Assembly (NCBI RefSeq): GCF_023716485.1
Contig: NZ_CP092418.1
Coordinates: forward strand, 2,339,001 to 2,403,000
From: Microbulbifer variabilis
GTDB taxonomy: Bacteria > Pseudomonadota > Gammaproteobacteria > Pseudomonadales > Cellvibrionaceae
Direction of reading: 5' to 3'
DNA: 64,000 nucleotides
Made by a program: the position numbers and the translations under genes. Numbering within the stretch: the first letter of the stretch is position 1; each line of letters opens with the position of its first letter. The notes under the pieces are model-generated. The model did not search any database. It was not told where the DNA came from and saw only the letters and a list, made by a program, of their open reading frames with translations. Below are positions 26,581 to 35,272 of the stretch, piece by piece.

Positions 26581-27540
26581 CTATATATTACTGGTGCCCT
26601 TTACTTTATCTTGGCGCGGCTCAAAAGCTGCACTTACCTTGTCTACACAGTACTTTCTAAGGAAGTTAGCGTCGCTAATACTTTCCCCATGCTCAAAGCA
26701 CTGCCTCAGTTGACTCGTGTAATTTTCAAACAGTAGCCTTGCCTGCTCAATAGGTAGAGCTACTAGATGTTCGATAAAGTGGCGAGATCCCACCTGGAAG
26801 TGCATGTAATCAATAGGCACATCCCAATCTCCGCCCCAAACGGCAAAACCATACATGGCAAATAGAGAGGTTACATCTTCAGACATCCCGGCACGAACCG
26901 GTTTTCCTGCTCGATACTTTGCTCGATTTAGGTAACCTTCCTTCGTATTTTTTGGTATCAAGATTGGCTTAGAGGATTTATCAATATAAAGGTAAGGGTT
27001 CTGCATTGGGTTAATATCAATCGCAACCCCATAAGCATGTTCAGACCATTTGCTGCCATCGGTAATGGGTCGAGAATCAAATGCCAGAGAATTGTTCATA
27101 TCCTCTGTTTTTCGCTCCTTTTTACTGAAGTATTCTATTGGGATAGCAGACTTAATAGGGAACTGCCGTTGATAGAGTTCTCCAAATAGAGCGAGAACAT
27201 TATCGGCAACAACATCAAGAACTATAATCGCTCCTTTTTGTCTATTTGTATCATTTTTATTTTTTAAATCATGCTCACTGTTCAGTGCGCCAGCAATATC
27301 TGAATCCTCCAGTAGAGGATAAAAATCAAAAACTACTTTTTTTAATCTTTCGCAACCAACCGGGGATTCCTTTATTATTATTTTTCGATACATCATTAAT
27401 TCGCACTCACTCTGAGATACATTAAATATGCCTGTTTCAGCCCCTGGTTGAAAATCTTGCTCCGTGATATCTCTCAAAGAGTCTTTGCCACAGGCAATTA
27501 GGCCAAAGACAATCAAAACAAAAATTATGTAGTGGGACAT
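26581..27540 (-). CDS. M15-like (VanY/endolysin-type) peptidase lipoprotein
   Basis: A 319-residue lipoprotein (signal IIFVLIVFGLIAC, Cys 17). The second half matches the M15 D-Ala-D-Ala carboxypeptidase/L-alanyl-D-Glu endopeptidase fold: SEHAYGVAIDINPMQNPY gives the zinc ligands His and Asp, and WDVPIDYMHFQVG supplies the catalytic Asp and last His. The first 120 residues are poorly conserved and Lys/Asn rich. It probably trims peptidoglycan peptides in the periplasm. It is inserted in the opposite direction between BCCT copies 2 and 3, and its A/T-rich coding differs from them. That might indicate acquisition, but no mobile element is visible. Confidence 0.78.
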   Translation of the reverse strand: MSHYIIFVLIVFGLIACGKDSLRDITEQDFQPGAETGIFNVSQSECELMMYRKIIIKESPVGCERLKKVVFDFYPLLEDSDIAGALNSEHDLKNKNDTNRQKGAIIVLDVVADNVLALFGELYQRQFPIKSAIPIEYFSKKERKTEDMNNSLAFDSRPITDGSKWSEHAYGVAIDINPMQNPYLYIDKSSKPILIPKNTKEGYLNRAKYRAGKPVRAGMSEDVTSLFAMYGFAVWGGDWDVPIDYMHFQVGSRHFIEHLVALPIEQARLLFENYTSQLRQCFEHGESISDANFLRKYCVDKVSAAFEPRQDKVKGTSNI

Positions 27541-27785
27541 GTTTAACTAACCTCAGCACCAATAGCATGTCGTTTCCGACGCCCGTTCTTCACGAACATT
27601 ACATGTATAAGTTCAGATATACTGGATTGTGGCTGATTTTTAAAAATATATCCGTATAGGGAGATATGTGCCGTTATAGTGGATGATTGACGCCCAATTG
27701 GTTATTAGAAGTGTCGTTCTCATTATTGGCGTAATTTAACCACACCCAAAACCTAAGTTGTTGCTCTTCGGAATGGAGATAGTCG

Positions 27786-29459
27786 TTGAGTAAGGGGTCA
27801 AGAGAGCTGATTGATAAGCCCACTTTTTTTGGGGCAATCTTATTGTTACTGATAACGACAGTGCCGTTGATCTTGTTTCCAGATTTGGGCTCACTGTGGA
27901 TTTTGGCGGCAAAGGAGTTTGTAACAGAACGTTTTGGTATTCTCTACCTTTTACTGGGAATAGGGTCGATTATTTTTATGGCTTATATCGCTTTTAGTGA
28001 TATAGGCCGCATCAAGCTTGGAAGCAAGAAGGAATCCCCTGAGTTCTCGACAATTTCTTGGGTTGCCATGTTGCTAAGCTGTGGCATCGGCGCCTCCATT
28101 CTGTATTGGTCAATGGTTGAATGGGTTTACTATTATCAACAACCGCCATTTCAGGTTGAAGCAAATACACCGGAAGCGGCCCGCTGGGCAGTGGCCTATG
28201 GCATATTCCACTGGGGCCCTCTGGCTTGGTCCATCTACCTAATCCCGGCGCTGCCAATCGCTTACTTTTACTATGTGCGCAGAAGTAGGGTATTAAAATT
28301 TAGCCAGGCTCTTGTCCCAGTGCTGGGTGAGCGCAGGGCCAAGGGTGCCACTGGAAAGCTTATTGATATCTCTTTGGTATTCGGTATGTTGGGTGGCGTC
28401 GCTACCCGGTTGGGTATAGCTGCACCCTTAATCACCCAGGGGTTTCATGAATTGTTAGGGTTACCTATTAGACTTGAGACGCAAATAGCTGTACTTATAC
28501 TCTGCGCTCTATTGTTTGGTTACAGCGCTTTTGTTGGTTTAAAGCGTGGGATCAAAACCTTTTCCAACTTTACTATGTGGCTTGCCCTATTATTATTGCT
28601 CTTTGTTCTTATTGCAGGGCCAACTCTATTTATACTCAATAATGGGCTGGAGACATTAGGGCGGATGTTACACAGCTTCCTGCGAATGGCTACCTGGACT
28701 GAATCCTTCTCTTATTTTGAGCAACTTTCCTACTTTCGTTTTCCTCAACAGTGGACCGTTTTCTATTGGGCTTGGTGGTTAGTCTTCGCACCAAGCGTTG
28801 GCCTTTTTATCGCCCATATCTCTCGGGGGCGGACAATAAAAGAGATGATCATTGGTTCTATATTTTTTGGGACCCTCGGTTGTTTTCTTTTCTATATGGT
28901 GCTTGGCAACTATGGGGTATACCTGCAGTTTTCTGGAAAGCTTGATCTGGTGCAGCTCCTAAACAACCAGGGAGCCAATGCCACTATTTTCGCCATACTG
29001 AAGACTTTGCCTGCAGGTCAGTGGGTTGTACTGGTGTATACATTGATTGCACTGGTTTTTACTGCTATTACCTTTGATTCCATTTCCCATATCCTCGCCT
29101 CAGTTGTACAAAAAGAGGTAGACACAGAGCCTCTTCGCTGGAACCGAATTTTTTGGGCATTTGCCTTGGCATTACTGCCGATTGCCTTAATGATACTGGG
29201 TGGATTCGAAGCGTTATTGGCGGCGAGCATTATTGCTGGCATCCCTCTATTATTAGTTGCTCTATTACTTTGCCTCTCAATCGTTAAAGTTGCACGGCAT
29301 GACTTAGGCTCCCACCCAACTCTAATTGAAAAAGAAATAGTTCTTGAAAAGTTATCCGCAAAGGGGCCATGGAGCCACGAAGAGGGGGGCGAGCAAGATG
29401 GAACCACTTTAGGTTCTTCTGAAAACGCTAAACAGGGAAGTGCGGGGGAGAGGTCTTAG
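27786..29459 (+). CDS. BCCT-family transporter, paralogue 3 (divergent)
   Basis: A 557-residue BCCT carrier, the most divergent of the trio. It keeps SKGSRELIDKPTFFGAI, GIGASILYWSMVEWVYYYQ and QWTVFYWAWWLVFAPSVGLF. Two substitutions fall in an otherwise invariant loop: GMLGGVATRLGIAAP instead of GMLGGGATTLGIAAP, adding a charged residue, and AHISRGRTIKEM instead of ARISRGRTIKAM. The C-terminal tail is different (IEKEIVLEKLSAKGPW). The TTG start has GGAG ten bases upstream. It may transport a different osmolyte or have altered gating; that is inference. Confidence 0.88.
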   Translation: MSKGSRELIDKPTFFGAILLLLITTVPLILFPDLGSLWILAAKEFVTERFGILYLLLGIGSIIFMAYIAFSDIGRIKLGSKKESPEFSTISWVAMLLSCGIGASILYWSMVEWVYYYQQPPFQVEANTPEAARWAVAYGIFHWGPLAWSIYLIPALPIAYFYYVRRSRVLKFSQALVPVLGERRAKGATGKLIDISLVFGMLGGVATRLGIAAPLITQGFHELLGLPIRLETQIAVLILCALLFGYSAFVGLKRGIKTFSNFTMWLALLLLLFVLIAGPTLFILNNGLETLGRMLHSFLRMATWTESFSYFEQLSYFRFPQQWTVFYWAWWLVFAPSVGLFIAHISRGRTIKEMIIGSIFFGTLGCFLFYMVLGNYGVYLQFSGKLDLVQLLNNQGANATIFAILKTLPAGQWVVLVYTLIALVFTAITFDSISHILASVVQKEVDTEPLRWNRIFWAFALALLPIALMILGGFEALLAASIIAGIPLLLVALLLCLSIVKVARHDLGSHPTLIEKEIVLEKLSAKGPWSHEEGGEQDGTTLGSSENAKQGSAGERS

Positions 29460-29475
29460 GATTTTAAGAGTGAGA

Positions 29476-29499
29476 ATACCGGGGCTCAGGCCCCGGTAT
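29476..29499. terminator. Bidirectional hairpin between BCCT 3 and the TorF gene
   Basis: ATACCGGGGC and GCCCCGGTAT form a perfect ten-pair stem closed by a TCAG loop. It lies between two convergent stop codons, 17 and 13 bases away. T runs are short on both sides. Confidence 0.7.
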
Positions 29500-29511
29500 A
29501 AACTTCTAACC

Positions 29512-30225
29512 TTAAAGGTTGAAAGTGCGAGCGACAGAGAAAACGATACGCTCGTCGGTATCCTTCGTATCGATAGTAGTGTTCTCAGCAGCAATATTGA
29601 AATCAAAACCGTTTAGAGAAGTCATGTATTCTACACGGTAGTGGTTGTAGGATTTTTTATTATTGCCCCAACTCCAGTTGTCCAAATTGGTAGAGGTAGA
29701 GCGGTCCACACTGAAACGAACGTTATGCCCCTCTGCAAATTCAAAAGTGTGAGCCAGCATCATAATGTAGTGGCTGCCGCCCAGACCAAAGTAGTCCCAG
29801 CTGTACCAGCCATTCACTTCGGACTCGCCCAGGTTGGAGCTATAACCCAGCTTGGTATAAGCTTCTGGGTAGTCATAGTTTCTAGAGACATCCTTATCAC
29901 CATGATAGGTGTAGTAAGCAATACCAGTATCCAGACTTACCTTGTCATTAAGTTGTAAGAATTTGCCAGCGTAGAAATCTAGCTCGAGATTGACATCATC
30001 ACCTACAAAATCCACATTGGAAGCCCAGGAGCCAATGTACCAACCGTTATCGAAGCCGTAGTCCAGGCTTGCCTGCAGGGCTGGGTCGCTTTTGGTCTGG
30101 CTAACACCATTAAAGGTGTAGTCGGTGGTCAGGTTTACAGTAGAAGACAGCTCTGCTTGGGATTGCTGAGCAAGTACCAGCAGGGAAGCACAAGTGAGTG
30201 CAGAAAGTTTCAACGTCGATTTCAT
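29512..30225 (-). CDS. TorF-family putative outer-membrane porin
   Basis: A 237-residue protein with a Sec signal (LSALTCASLLVLAQQSQAE) and a beta-barrel body. The motifs LSSTVNLTTDYTFNGVSQTK, DPALQASLDYGFDNGWYIGS and a C-terminal FSVARTFNL are typical of the proteobacterial TorF family of putative porins. It lies downstream of and in the same direction as betB, betA and a BCCT-like carrier. It may help small osmolytes or precursors cross the outer membrane, although a hairpin at 30257-30278 partly separates it. Function is inferred only from fold and neighbours. Confidence 0.8.
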   Translation of the reverse strand: MKSTLKLSALTCASLLVLAQQSQAELSSTVNLTTDYTFNGVSQTKSDPALQASLDYGFDNGWYIGSWASNVDFVGDDVNLELDFYAGKFLQLNDKVSLDTGIAYYTYHGDKDVSRNYDYPEAYTKLGYSSNLGESEVNGWYSWDYFGLGGSHYIMMLAHTFEFAEGHNVRFSVDRSTSTNLDNWSWGNNKKSYNHYRVEYMTSLNGFDFNIAAENTTIDTKDTDERIVFSVARTFNL

Positions 30226-30256
30226 TGTTAAATTACCGCTTATTTATATTTTGTAG

Positions 30257-30278
30257 CCCCCACCTAAGAGGGTGGGGG
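30257..30278 (-). terminator. GC-rich hairpin between BCCT-like gene and torF-like gene
   Basis: CCCCCACC (30257-30264) pairs with GGTGGGGG (30271-30278) around a six-base loop, ten bases after the upstream stop on the minus strand. Downstream sequence is A/T rich but lacks a real T run, so partial termination or mRNA protection is likely. Confidence 0.55.
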
Positions 30279-30288
30279 ATTTCAACAG

Positions 30289-31506
30289 TTAGCTCGCCAG
30301 TTCGATCTTGTTAAAGTCGATTTTGTTTTCTTTAGGCGAGGAGTCGATAGCTGCTACCGCTCTGAAGCGCTTCACCAGGATGTAACCCAGGCAGCAGAAG
30401 AAGATGCCAATCACCAGAGCGCCTATCCACTGGATTTGCAGGAAGTCCAGCTTGAACAACAGGGTGAGCAGGCTCATTGCAGCCAGGTTCAGCACGAAGT
30501 ACTTCCACTTGCCCAGGCGCGCAACGGTCATGCCCAGATTGTCGGTGTACAGGCGAATCAGGGAATCCAGCGAGTTGATCACGAAGGTAATACCCACAAT
30601 CACCATAGCCAGGTTGTAGAAGCCACTGGTATCCAGGCCTTGGCTGGAGTAGTAGTAGAGCACGGTGAACCAGAGTGCGATGGGGATGGATGGGAAAATC
30701 AGCATCGCCGCCAGCACTTGGTAAGTGCGCAGGCCGCCCACAAAGCGGGAGGTAAACTGGCCGATCATAATGCTCCAGGCAAACCACCAGAACAGGTAAA
30801 ACTCGTGATAGTCATTTAACGGCAGCACGAACTGGTGGATGTTGCCAAAGTAACCGCCGAGCATCGCAAAAGTTGAGGCGAAGTCGCCAACGCTACCGTT
30901 TTCACCGGTAAAGGCGCCTACCCACATGACCGCAATCAGACCAATAAACATCCAGGTGGTTGCCAGGCTGAGGAAGCGCACATAGCGCAAGCTGGTAGAT
31001 GAGTAGACCGCTGCGGCGATCACTGCAAATACGATCAGGTAGAAGGTACCCACAATGGTTTCACCATCGCCAACTTGCGGCAGATACCAGGGCAAGTTGC
31101 TGAGCAGCAAGTAAGCGGTAAAGGCGCAGGTTCCGATAATCACCACATTGTTGATTAGTTTTACTGGTCTCAACTCAAAGAATTTAACTTTGGGTTCGAT
31201 AATGCAGAAGTAAAAACAGGTGAGGAAGTAGAAGCCCCAGATCAGGAAGGCCCAAAAACCAAACTCAATCGCGAGTGGGTTGGTGAAACCATATTCTGGG
31301 CTATTGGCTAAGTCTGCGTAGCCACCGAACTCGGTGAGAGGGAACATGATCAGGCCTACATCGAGGCCGGAAGTGAAAAGGATCGCTATAAAAGTGAAGG
31401 TTTTGACCGGGGTTACCCCGACCATCTTCACATTTCCCCATTTAATCAGCGAGAAAATTATTGCCGTGAAGGTAAACAATAATCCCGCGGAAAGCCAAGC
31501 TGTCAT
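30289..31506 (-). CDS. Divergent BCCT-like choline/betaine carrier in the bet operon
   Basis: A 405-residue protein with 10-12 predicted membrane helices, shorter than classical BCCT carriers. The segment YLFWWFAWSIMIGQFTSRFV followed by GGLRTYQVLAAMLIFPSIPI parallels the BCCT helix-8 signature (WxxFYWAWWxxxxPxVGxFIARISRGRTI), and LDSLIRLYTDNLG follows as in BCCT proteins. I therefore read it as a diverged BCCT member, probably supplying choline to BetA. The start is ATG 31506 with GGAGACTC upstream; the in-frame extension to 31548 is unsupported. It follows betA after a structured 123-base gap. A novel but related transporter family cannot be excluded. Confidence 0.68.
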   Translation of the reverse strand: MTAWLSAGLLFTFTAIIFSLIKWGNVKMVGVTPVKTFTFIAILFTSGLDVGLIMFPLTEFGGYADLANSPEYGFTNPLAIEFGFWAFLIWGFYFLTCFYFCIIEPKVKFFELRPVKLINNVVIIGTCAFTAYLLLSNLPWYLPQVGDGETIVGTFYLIVFAVIAAAVYSSTSLRYVRFLSLATTWMFIGLIAVMWVGAFTGENGSVGDFASTFAMLGGYFGNIHQFVLPLNDYHEFYLFWWFAWSIMIGQFTSRFVGGLRTYQVLAAMLIFPSIPIALWFTVLYYYSSQGLDTSGFYNLAMVIVGITFVINSLDSLIRLYTDNLGMTVARLGKWKYFVLNLAAMSLLTLLFKLDFLQIQWIGALVIGIFFCCLGYILVKRFRAVAAIDSSPKENKIDFNKIELAS

Positions 31507-31535
31507 GCTGAGTCTCCAGCTAGTTATTGGTATGC

Positions 31536-31621
31536 CGGCGCCCCTCAAGGGCGTTACTGTGCGAGATTTGAATATCCCCGTCGCGTTTGAAGGGGGCAGT
31601 CAAATCTCTGCCAGAGCGCCG
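31536..31621 (-). other. Structured intercistronic region after betA
   Basis: Three nested pairings fill the gap between betA and the carrier gene. CGGCGC (31536-31541) pairs with GCGCCG (31616-31621), GAGATTTGA (31563-31571) with TCAAATCTC (31600-31608), and CCCC with GGGG inside that. CGCCC/GGGCG (31539-31543, 31549-31553) is a competing small hairpin. The layout suggests a folded spacer RNA that stabilises betBA transcript or sets the ratio of downstream expression. Confidence 0.55.
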
Positions 31622-31629
31622 ACGTAAAT

Positions 31630-33303
31630 TCAGCTCACTGAGCGCGCAGGGCGGCCAGGTCGCTGAGTGCTGGCAGCCTTGGTCGCTACCGGTGCCTCGG
31701 AGGGCGCCAATACGGGGCGCCCTAAAATCAGGTCAGCAGCCCGCTCCGCCACCATAATGGTGGGCGCATTCAGGTTGCCGTTGGGAATGGTCGGAAAGAT
31801 GGAGGAATCTACAACTCTCAAACCCTGCAAACCGTGTACACGGGTTTCCGGGTCTACCACTGCCATTGGATCGGTACCCATCTTGCAGGAGCAGGATGGG
31901 TGGTAAGCACTCTCGACGGATTCCCGCACGAAAGCGTCAATTTGTTCATCAGTCTGGATATCGGTACCGGGCTGGATTTCATCGCCTCGGTATTCGTCGA
32001 AAGCCGGCTGATTGATAATCTCACGAGTCAGCCGCACACAAGCGCGGAAGCCCTCAATATCCTCTTTCTCCTGTAAATAATTAAACAGGATGGAAGGGGA
32101 TTTCTTGGGATCACTGCTCACCACTTTGACCCTGCCGCGACTCTTGGGCTTGTTGTGCCCGATATGCACCTGGAAGCCGTGGCCATCGAAAGCTTCGCGG
32201 CCGTCATAGCGCATGGCTGCCGGCAGGAAATGGTATTGCAGGTCCGGCCACTCCACGTTTTCTTTGGAGCGAATAAAACCGCAGGACTCGAAATGGTTAG
32301 TGGCTCCGAGACCGTCCTTCTTCAGTATCCAACGAGCACCGATCAGGAATTTATTCCAGGGGTCGAGCTTGCCATTCAGGGAAATCGGCTGGTTGCAGCG
32401 GAACTGGAAATAGAACTCCAGGTGGTCCTGCAAGTTTTGGCCAACGCCGGGAAGTTCGTGTTGGAGTTCGATACCGGCTTCTGCCAGTGTGTCGGGATCT
32501 CCGATTCCGGAGAGCTGAAGAAGGTGAGGGGAGCCGATGGGACCTGCGCTGAGGATGACTTCCTGCCGCGCCTTGAATTCCAGGATCTTCCCCTTGCGTT
32601 CAAGTTTGATTCCGACTGCCCGTTTACCTTCCAGAATCACCTTATGAACAGTGGCGTGGGTCAATACCGACAAATTGGGGCGCTGCATGGCCGGCTTCAG
32701 GTAGGCGTTGGCGGTAGACCAGCGCTTTCCATCTTTTACCGTCATATGCATAGGGCCAAAGCCCTCTTGCTGCTCACCGTTGTAATCTGCGGTGTAGTCG
32801 TAGCCAGCTTCTTTACCGGCTTCGATAAAGGCTCCATAAAGGGGGTTGGCCATTTCGTTGCCGTTATTGACCCCCAGTGGACCTTCGTCGCCACGGTAAT
32901 CGTCACCGCCGAAAGCCCAGGTCTCAGAGCGTTTGAAGTAGGGCAGACAGTGGGCGTAGTCCCAGCCTTCGGCGCCGTGCTGTGCCCACTCATCAAAGTC
33001 TTTGGCGTGCCCGCGCACGTAAACCATCCCGTTAATCGAGGAAGAGCCACCGAGTACCTTGCCTCTGGGGCAATGCATGCTGCGGTTGTCCAGGTACGGC
33101 TCTGGCTCGGTCATAAACTGCCAGGCGTACTTGTCGGTATTCATGGGAATGGATAGTGCGGTGGGCATCTGGATAAAGATGCTGCGATCGCTACCCCCGG
33201 TCTCTACCAAGAGGACTTTTTTATCTTCCTGGGCAGACAGGCGGTTGGCCAGAACGCAACCGGCAGAGCCGGCGCCGACAATGATGTAGTCAAACTCACT
33301 CAT
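31630..33303 (-). CDS. betA: Choline dehydrogenase
   Basis: A 557-residue FAD enzyme that oxidises choline to betaine aldehyde (and can take it on to betaine), membrane-associated. [20 protein letters not shown] is the FAD Rossmann motif, the segment around [20 protein letters not shown] is the first GMC signature, and [12 protein letters not shown] the second. The catalytic end is [12 protein letters not shown] and [19 protein letters not shown]. Length and wording match BetA of gammaproteobacteria. The last residues are an extension rich in Pro and Arg ([19 protein letters not shown]). It starts 12 bases after betB stops, so the two are one transcript. Confidence 0.95.
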   Translation of the reverse strand: MSEFDYIIVGAGSAGCVLANRLSAQEDKKVLLVETGGSDRSIFIQMPTALSIPMNTDKYAWQFMTEPEPYLDNRSMHCPRGKVLGGSSSINGMVYVRGHAKDFDEWAQHGAEGWDYAHCLPYFKRSETWAFGGDDYRGDEGPLGVNNGNEMANPLYGAFIEAGKEAGYDYTADYNGEQQEGFGPMHMTVKDGKRWSTANAYLKPAMQRPNLSVLTHATVHKVILEGKRAVGIKLERKGKILEFKARQEVILSAGPIGSPHLLQLSGIGDPDTLAEAGIELQHELPGVGQNLQDHLEFYFQFRCNQPISLNGKLDPWNKFLIGARWILKKDGLGATNHFESCGFIRSKENVEWPDLQYHFLPAAMRYDGREAFDGHGFQVHIGHNKPKSRGRVKVVSSDPKKSPSILFNYLQEKEDIEGFRACVRLTREIINQPAFDEYRGDEIQPGTDIQTDEQIDAFVRESVESAYHPSCSCKMGTDPMAVVDPETRVHGLQGLRVVDSSIFPTIPNGNLNAPTIMVAERAADLILGRPVLAPSEAPVATKAASTQRPGRPARSVS

Positions 33304-33315
33304 ACAGGGTACCGC

Positions 33316-34779
33316 TTAAAATGGACTTTCCAGTGGTGCCAGGCCCACATACACCGCTTTTAGCTGGGTATAGTGGTTCAGGGTCGCAAGTCCATTTTCG
33401 CGTCCGATTCCGGATAACTTGTATCCGCCCACCGGCATTTCTGCCGGGGAAGCGCCGTAGGCATTGATCCAGCAGATACCCGCTTGCATCTGGTGGATCA
33501 CGCGGTGGGCGCGAGTGATATCACGGGTAAATACGCCGGCGGCGAGGCCCAAACGGGTATCGTTAGCGCGGCGGATCACTTCGTCTTCATCATCAAAGAC
33601 CAGTACCGACATTACCGGGCCGAAGATCTCTTCGCGGCAAATGGTCATATCGTCATGACAGTCGGTGAATACGGTGGGAGCAACGAAGTAACCGTTAGGT
33701 GAATTTTCTGGTGAAAGGGTGTGGCCGCCACAGAACAAGGTCGCGCCTTCCTCTTTCCCCTTGCTGATGTAGTCCATCACCAGTTGCTGGTGCTTGGCAG
33801 AAATCAGGGCGCCGAAGTTAGTGTCCGGATTCATCGGATCACCGGCAATAATATTTTGCTCAACACGCTCTTTCAGGCGAGCGAGGAACTGATCGTGGAT
33901 GCTGCGGTGTACAAATACCCGGGTACCGTTAGTGCAGATTTCACCCTGGGTGTAGAAGTTGCCCAGCATGGCAGCAGAAACGGCTTGCTCCAGGTCGGCA
34001 TCATCAAAGATCACCAGCGGGGACTTGCCACCCAGCTCCATGGTGACTTCTTTCAGATTGGAAGCCGCTGTGGCCATCACTTTCTTGCCGGTACCCACTT
34101 CGCCGGTAAAGGAAACCTTGGCGATATCCGGGTGGTTAGTCAGCCAGGCACCCACGGCACCATCGCCTTGGATTACGTTGAAAACACCCGGGGGCATGCC
34201 CGCTTCAATAAAGATTTCAGCCAACTTCAAAGCACCTTTGGGGGTCTCTTCGGAAGGTTTGAAGATCATGGCGTTACCGCAGGCCAGGGCCGGGGCGGCT
34301 TTCCAGCAAGCGATTTGTAAGGGGTAGTTCCAGGCACCGATTCCGGCGCAGATGCCCAGGGGCTCGCGGCGGGTGTAGTAGAAGTCCTCACCGACTTGCT
34401 GCTGATTGCCTTCAATGCCTGCAGCCAGGCCGGCAAAGAATTCTATGGAGTCAGCCCCAGTCACCACATCCACAACACTGGCTTCCTGCCAGGGCTTACC
34501 GGTATCAGCCACTTCGATAGCTGCCAGTTCATCGTTGCGCTCGCGCAACAGTGCTACTGCTTTCAGCAGGATGCGACTACGCTCTACTGGCATCATCGCT
34601 GACCACTGGGCAAAACCGCGCTTGGCACTCTCTATGGTTTCTGCGAGTACCTTCTCGTCGGCAACCTCAACCTGGTAGCTGACCTCGTTGGTAGCCGGGT
34701 TATATACATCAAAGCACTCGCCGCCCTCATTCGACAGGTAGCGGCCGTCTACAAAATTCCGTTGTTTGTCCAGTGACAT
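33316..34779 (-). CDS. betB: Betaine aldehyde dehydrogenase
   Basis: An NAD(P)-dependent aldehyde dehydrogenase, 487 residues, converting betaine aldehyde to glycine betaine. Motifs: [40 protein letters not shown], catalytic Glu in [20 protein letters not shown] and catalytic Cys in [13 protein letters not shown], then [11 protein letters not shown] and the end [18 protein letters not shown]. It follows E. coli BetB almost block for block. I chose ATG 34779, since the ATG 12 bases earlier overlaps the ribosome site GGAGAGA. It is the first gene of the betB-betA-carrier unit and is preceded by a highly structured region. No betI repressor gene is in the window. Confidence 0.96.
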   Translation of the reverse strand: MSLDKQRNFVDGRYLSNEGGECFDVYNPATNEVSYQVEVADEKVLAETIESAKRGFAQWSAMMPVERSRILLKAVALLRERNDELAAIEVADTGKPWQEASVVDVVTGADSIEFFAGLAAGIEGNQQQVGEDFYYTRREPLGICAGIGAWNYPLQIACWKAAPALACGNAMIFKPSEETPKGALKLAEIFIEAGMPPGVFNVIQGDGAVGAWLTNHPDIAKVSFTGEVGTGKKVMATAASNLKEVTMELGGKSPLVIFDDADLEQAVSAAMLGNFYTQGEICTNGTRVFVHRSIHDQFLARLKERVEQNIIAGDPMNPDTNFGALISAKHQQLVMDYISKGKEEGATLFCGGHTLSPENSPNGYFVAPTVFTDCHDDMTICREEIFGPVMSVLVFDDEDEVIRRANDTRLGLAAGVFTRDITRAHRVIHQMQAGICWINAYGASPAEMPVGGYKLSGIGRENGLATLNHYTQLKAVYVGLAPLESPF

Positions 34780-34837
34780 CTGTCTCTCCATACTGCTTTA
34801 ACAGAAGGTCAGTCAGTTATTTGTTAGCGATGGGGCA

Positions 34838-34971
34838 GGGCGGTGAATAGCCGCCCAGTGACCCATTGGCCATCACAAAAAAATGGGCTGGTCTGACGTG
34901 GAATTTTGTGCCAAATCGTCAGGCTCCAGCCCCGGCCCGACGGTCAAATGTCGGGCGATATGGCACAAAAT
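34838..34971 (-). ncRNA. Candidate structured leader RNA upstream of betB
   Basis: Between 59 and 192 bases upstream of the betB ATG are five inverted repeats. ATTTTGTGCCAAATCG (34903-34918) matches CGATATGGCACAAAAT (34956-34971) with one mismatch. CCCGAC/GTCGGG (34936-34941, 34950-34955) is nested inside. GGGCTGG-t-CTGACG (34885-34898) pairs with CGTCAG-gct-CCAGCCC (34917-34932), crossing the first stem. CCCAT/ATGGG is at 34862-34866 and 34883-34887, and GGGCGG/CCGCCC at 34838-34856. The crossed stems cannot coexist except as a pseudoknot, so alternative folds are likely if transcribed. The transcription start is unknown; if it lies downstream, these are protein-binding sites instead. Confidence 0.45.
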
Positions 34972-34985
34972 GTAACATATTTTTA

Positions 34986-35128
34986 ATTTGAACTCTAATT
35001 GTTAGCACTCAATGCAACAAAACCGACAGGTTCACAGGGGGTTCATATTTCTGCAATATGAGAGAAAAACCCTTGATACAAGGATAAAAACCGAGCTGAA
35101 TTGGGCCAAAAATCTCATTTGAACTCTA
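34986..35128. promoter_or_regulatory. Two copies of a 12-base direct repeat in the bet promoter region
   Basis: ATTTGAACTCTA occurs exactly at 34986-34997 and 35117-35128, 131 bases apart, in the A/T-rich 481-base gap between betB and the symporter remnant. The repeat may be a binding site for a regulator of the bet genes. The rest of the gap to 35272 contains no gene. Confidence 0.45.
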
Positions 35129-35272
35129 CAAAAAGAACTGTACAAATTTTGACCCACCCTTAGGGCGCAAACTCAAAAGTGAATTCGATAGCTCAGCATT
35201 AGATGCCTGGGTGGAGTAAGTTGAAAACCGTAATGCTGCGTGACTAGGGGAGGGATGGCCTCCCCTTGGAAC

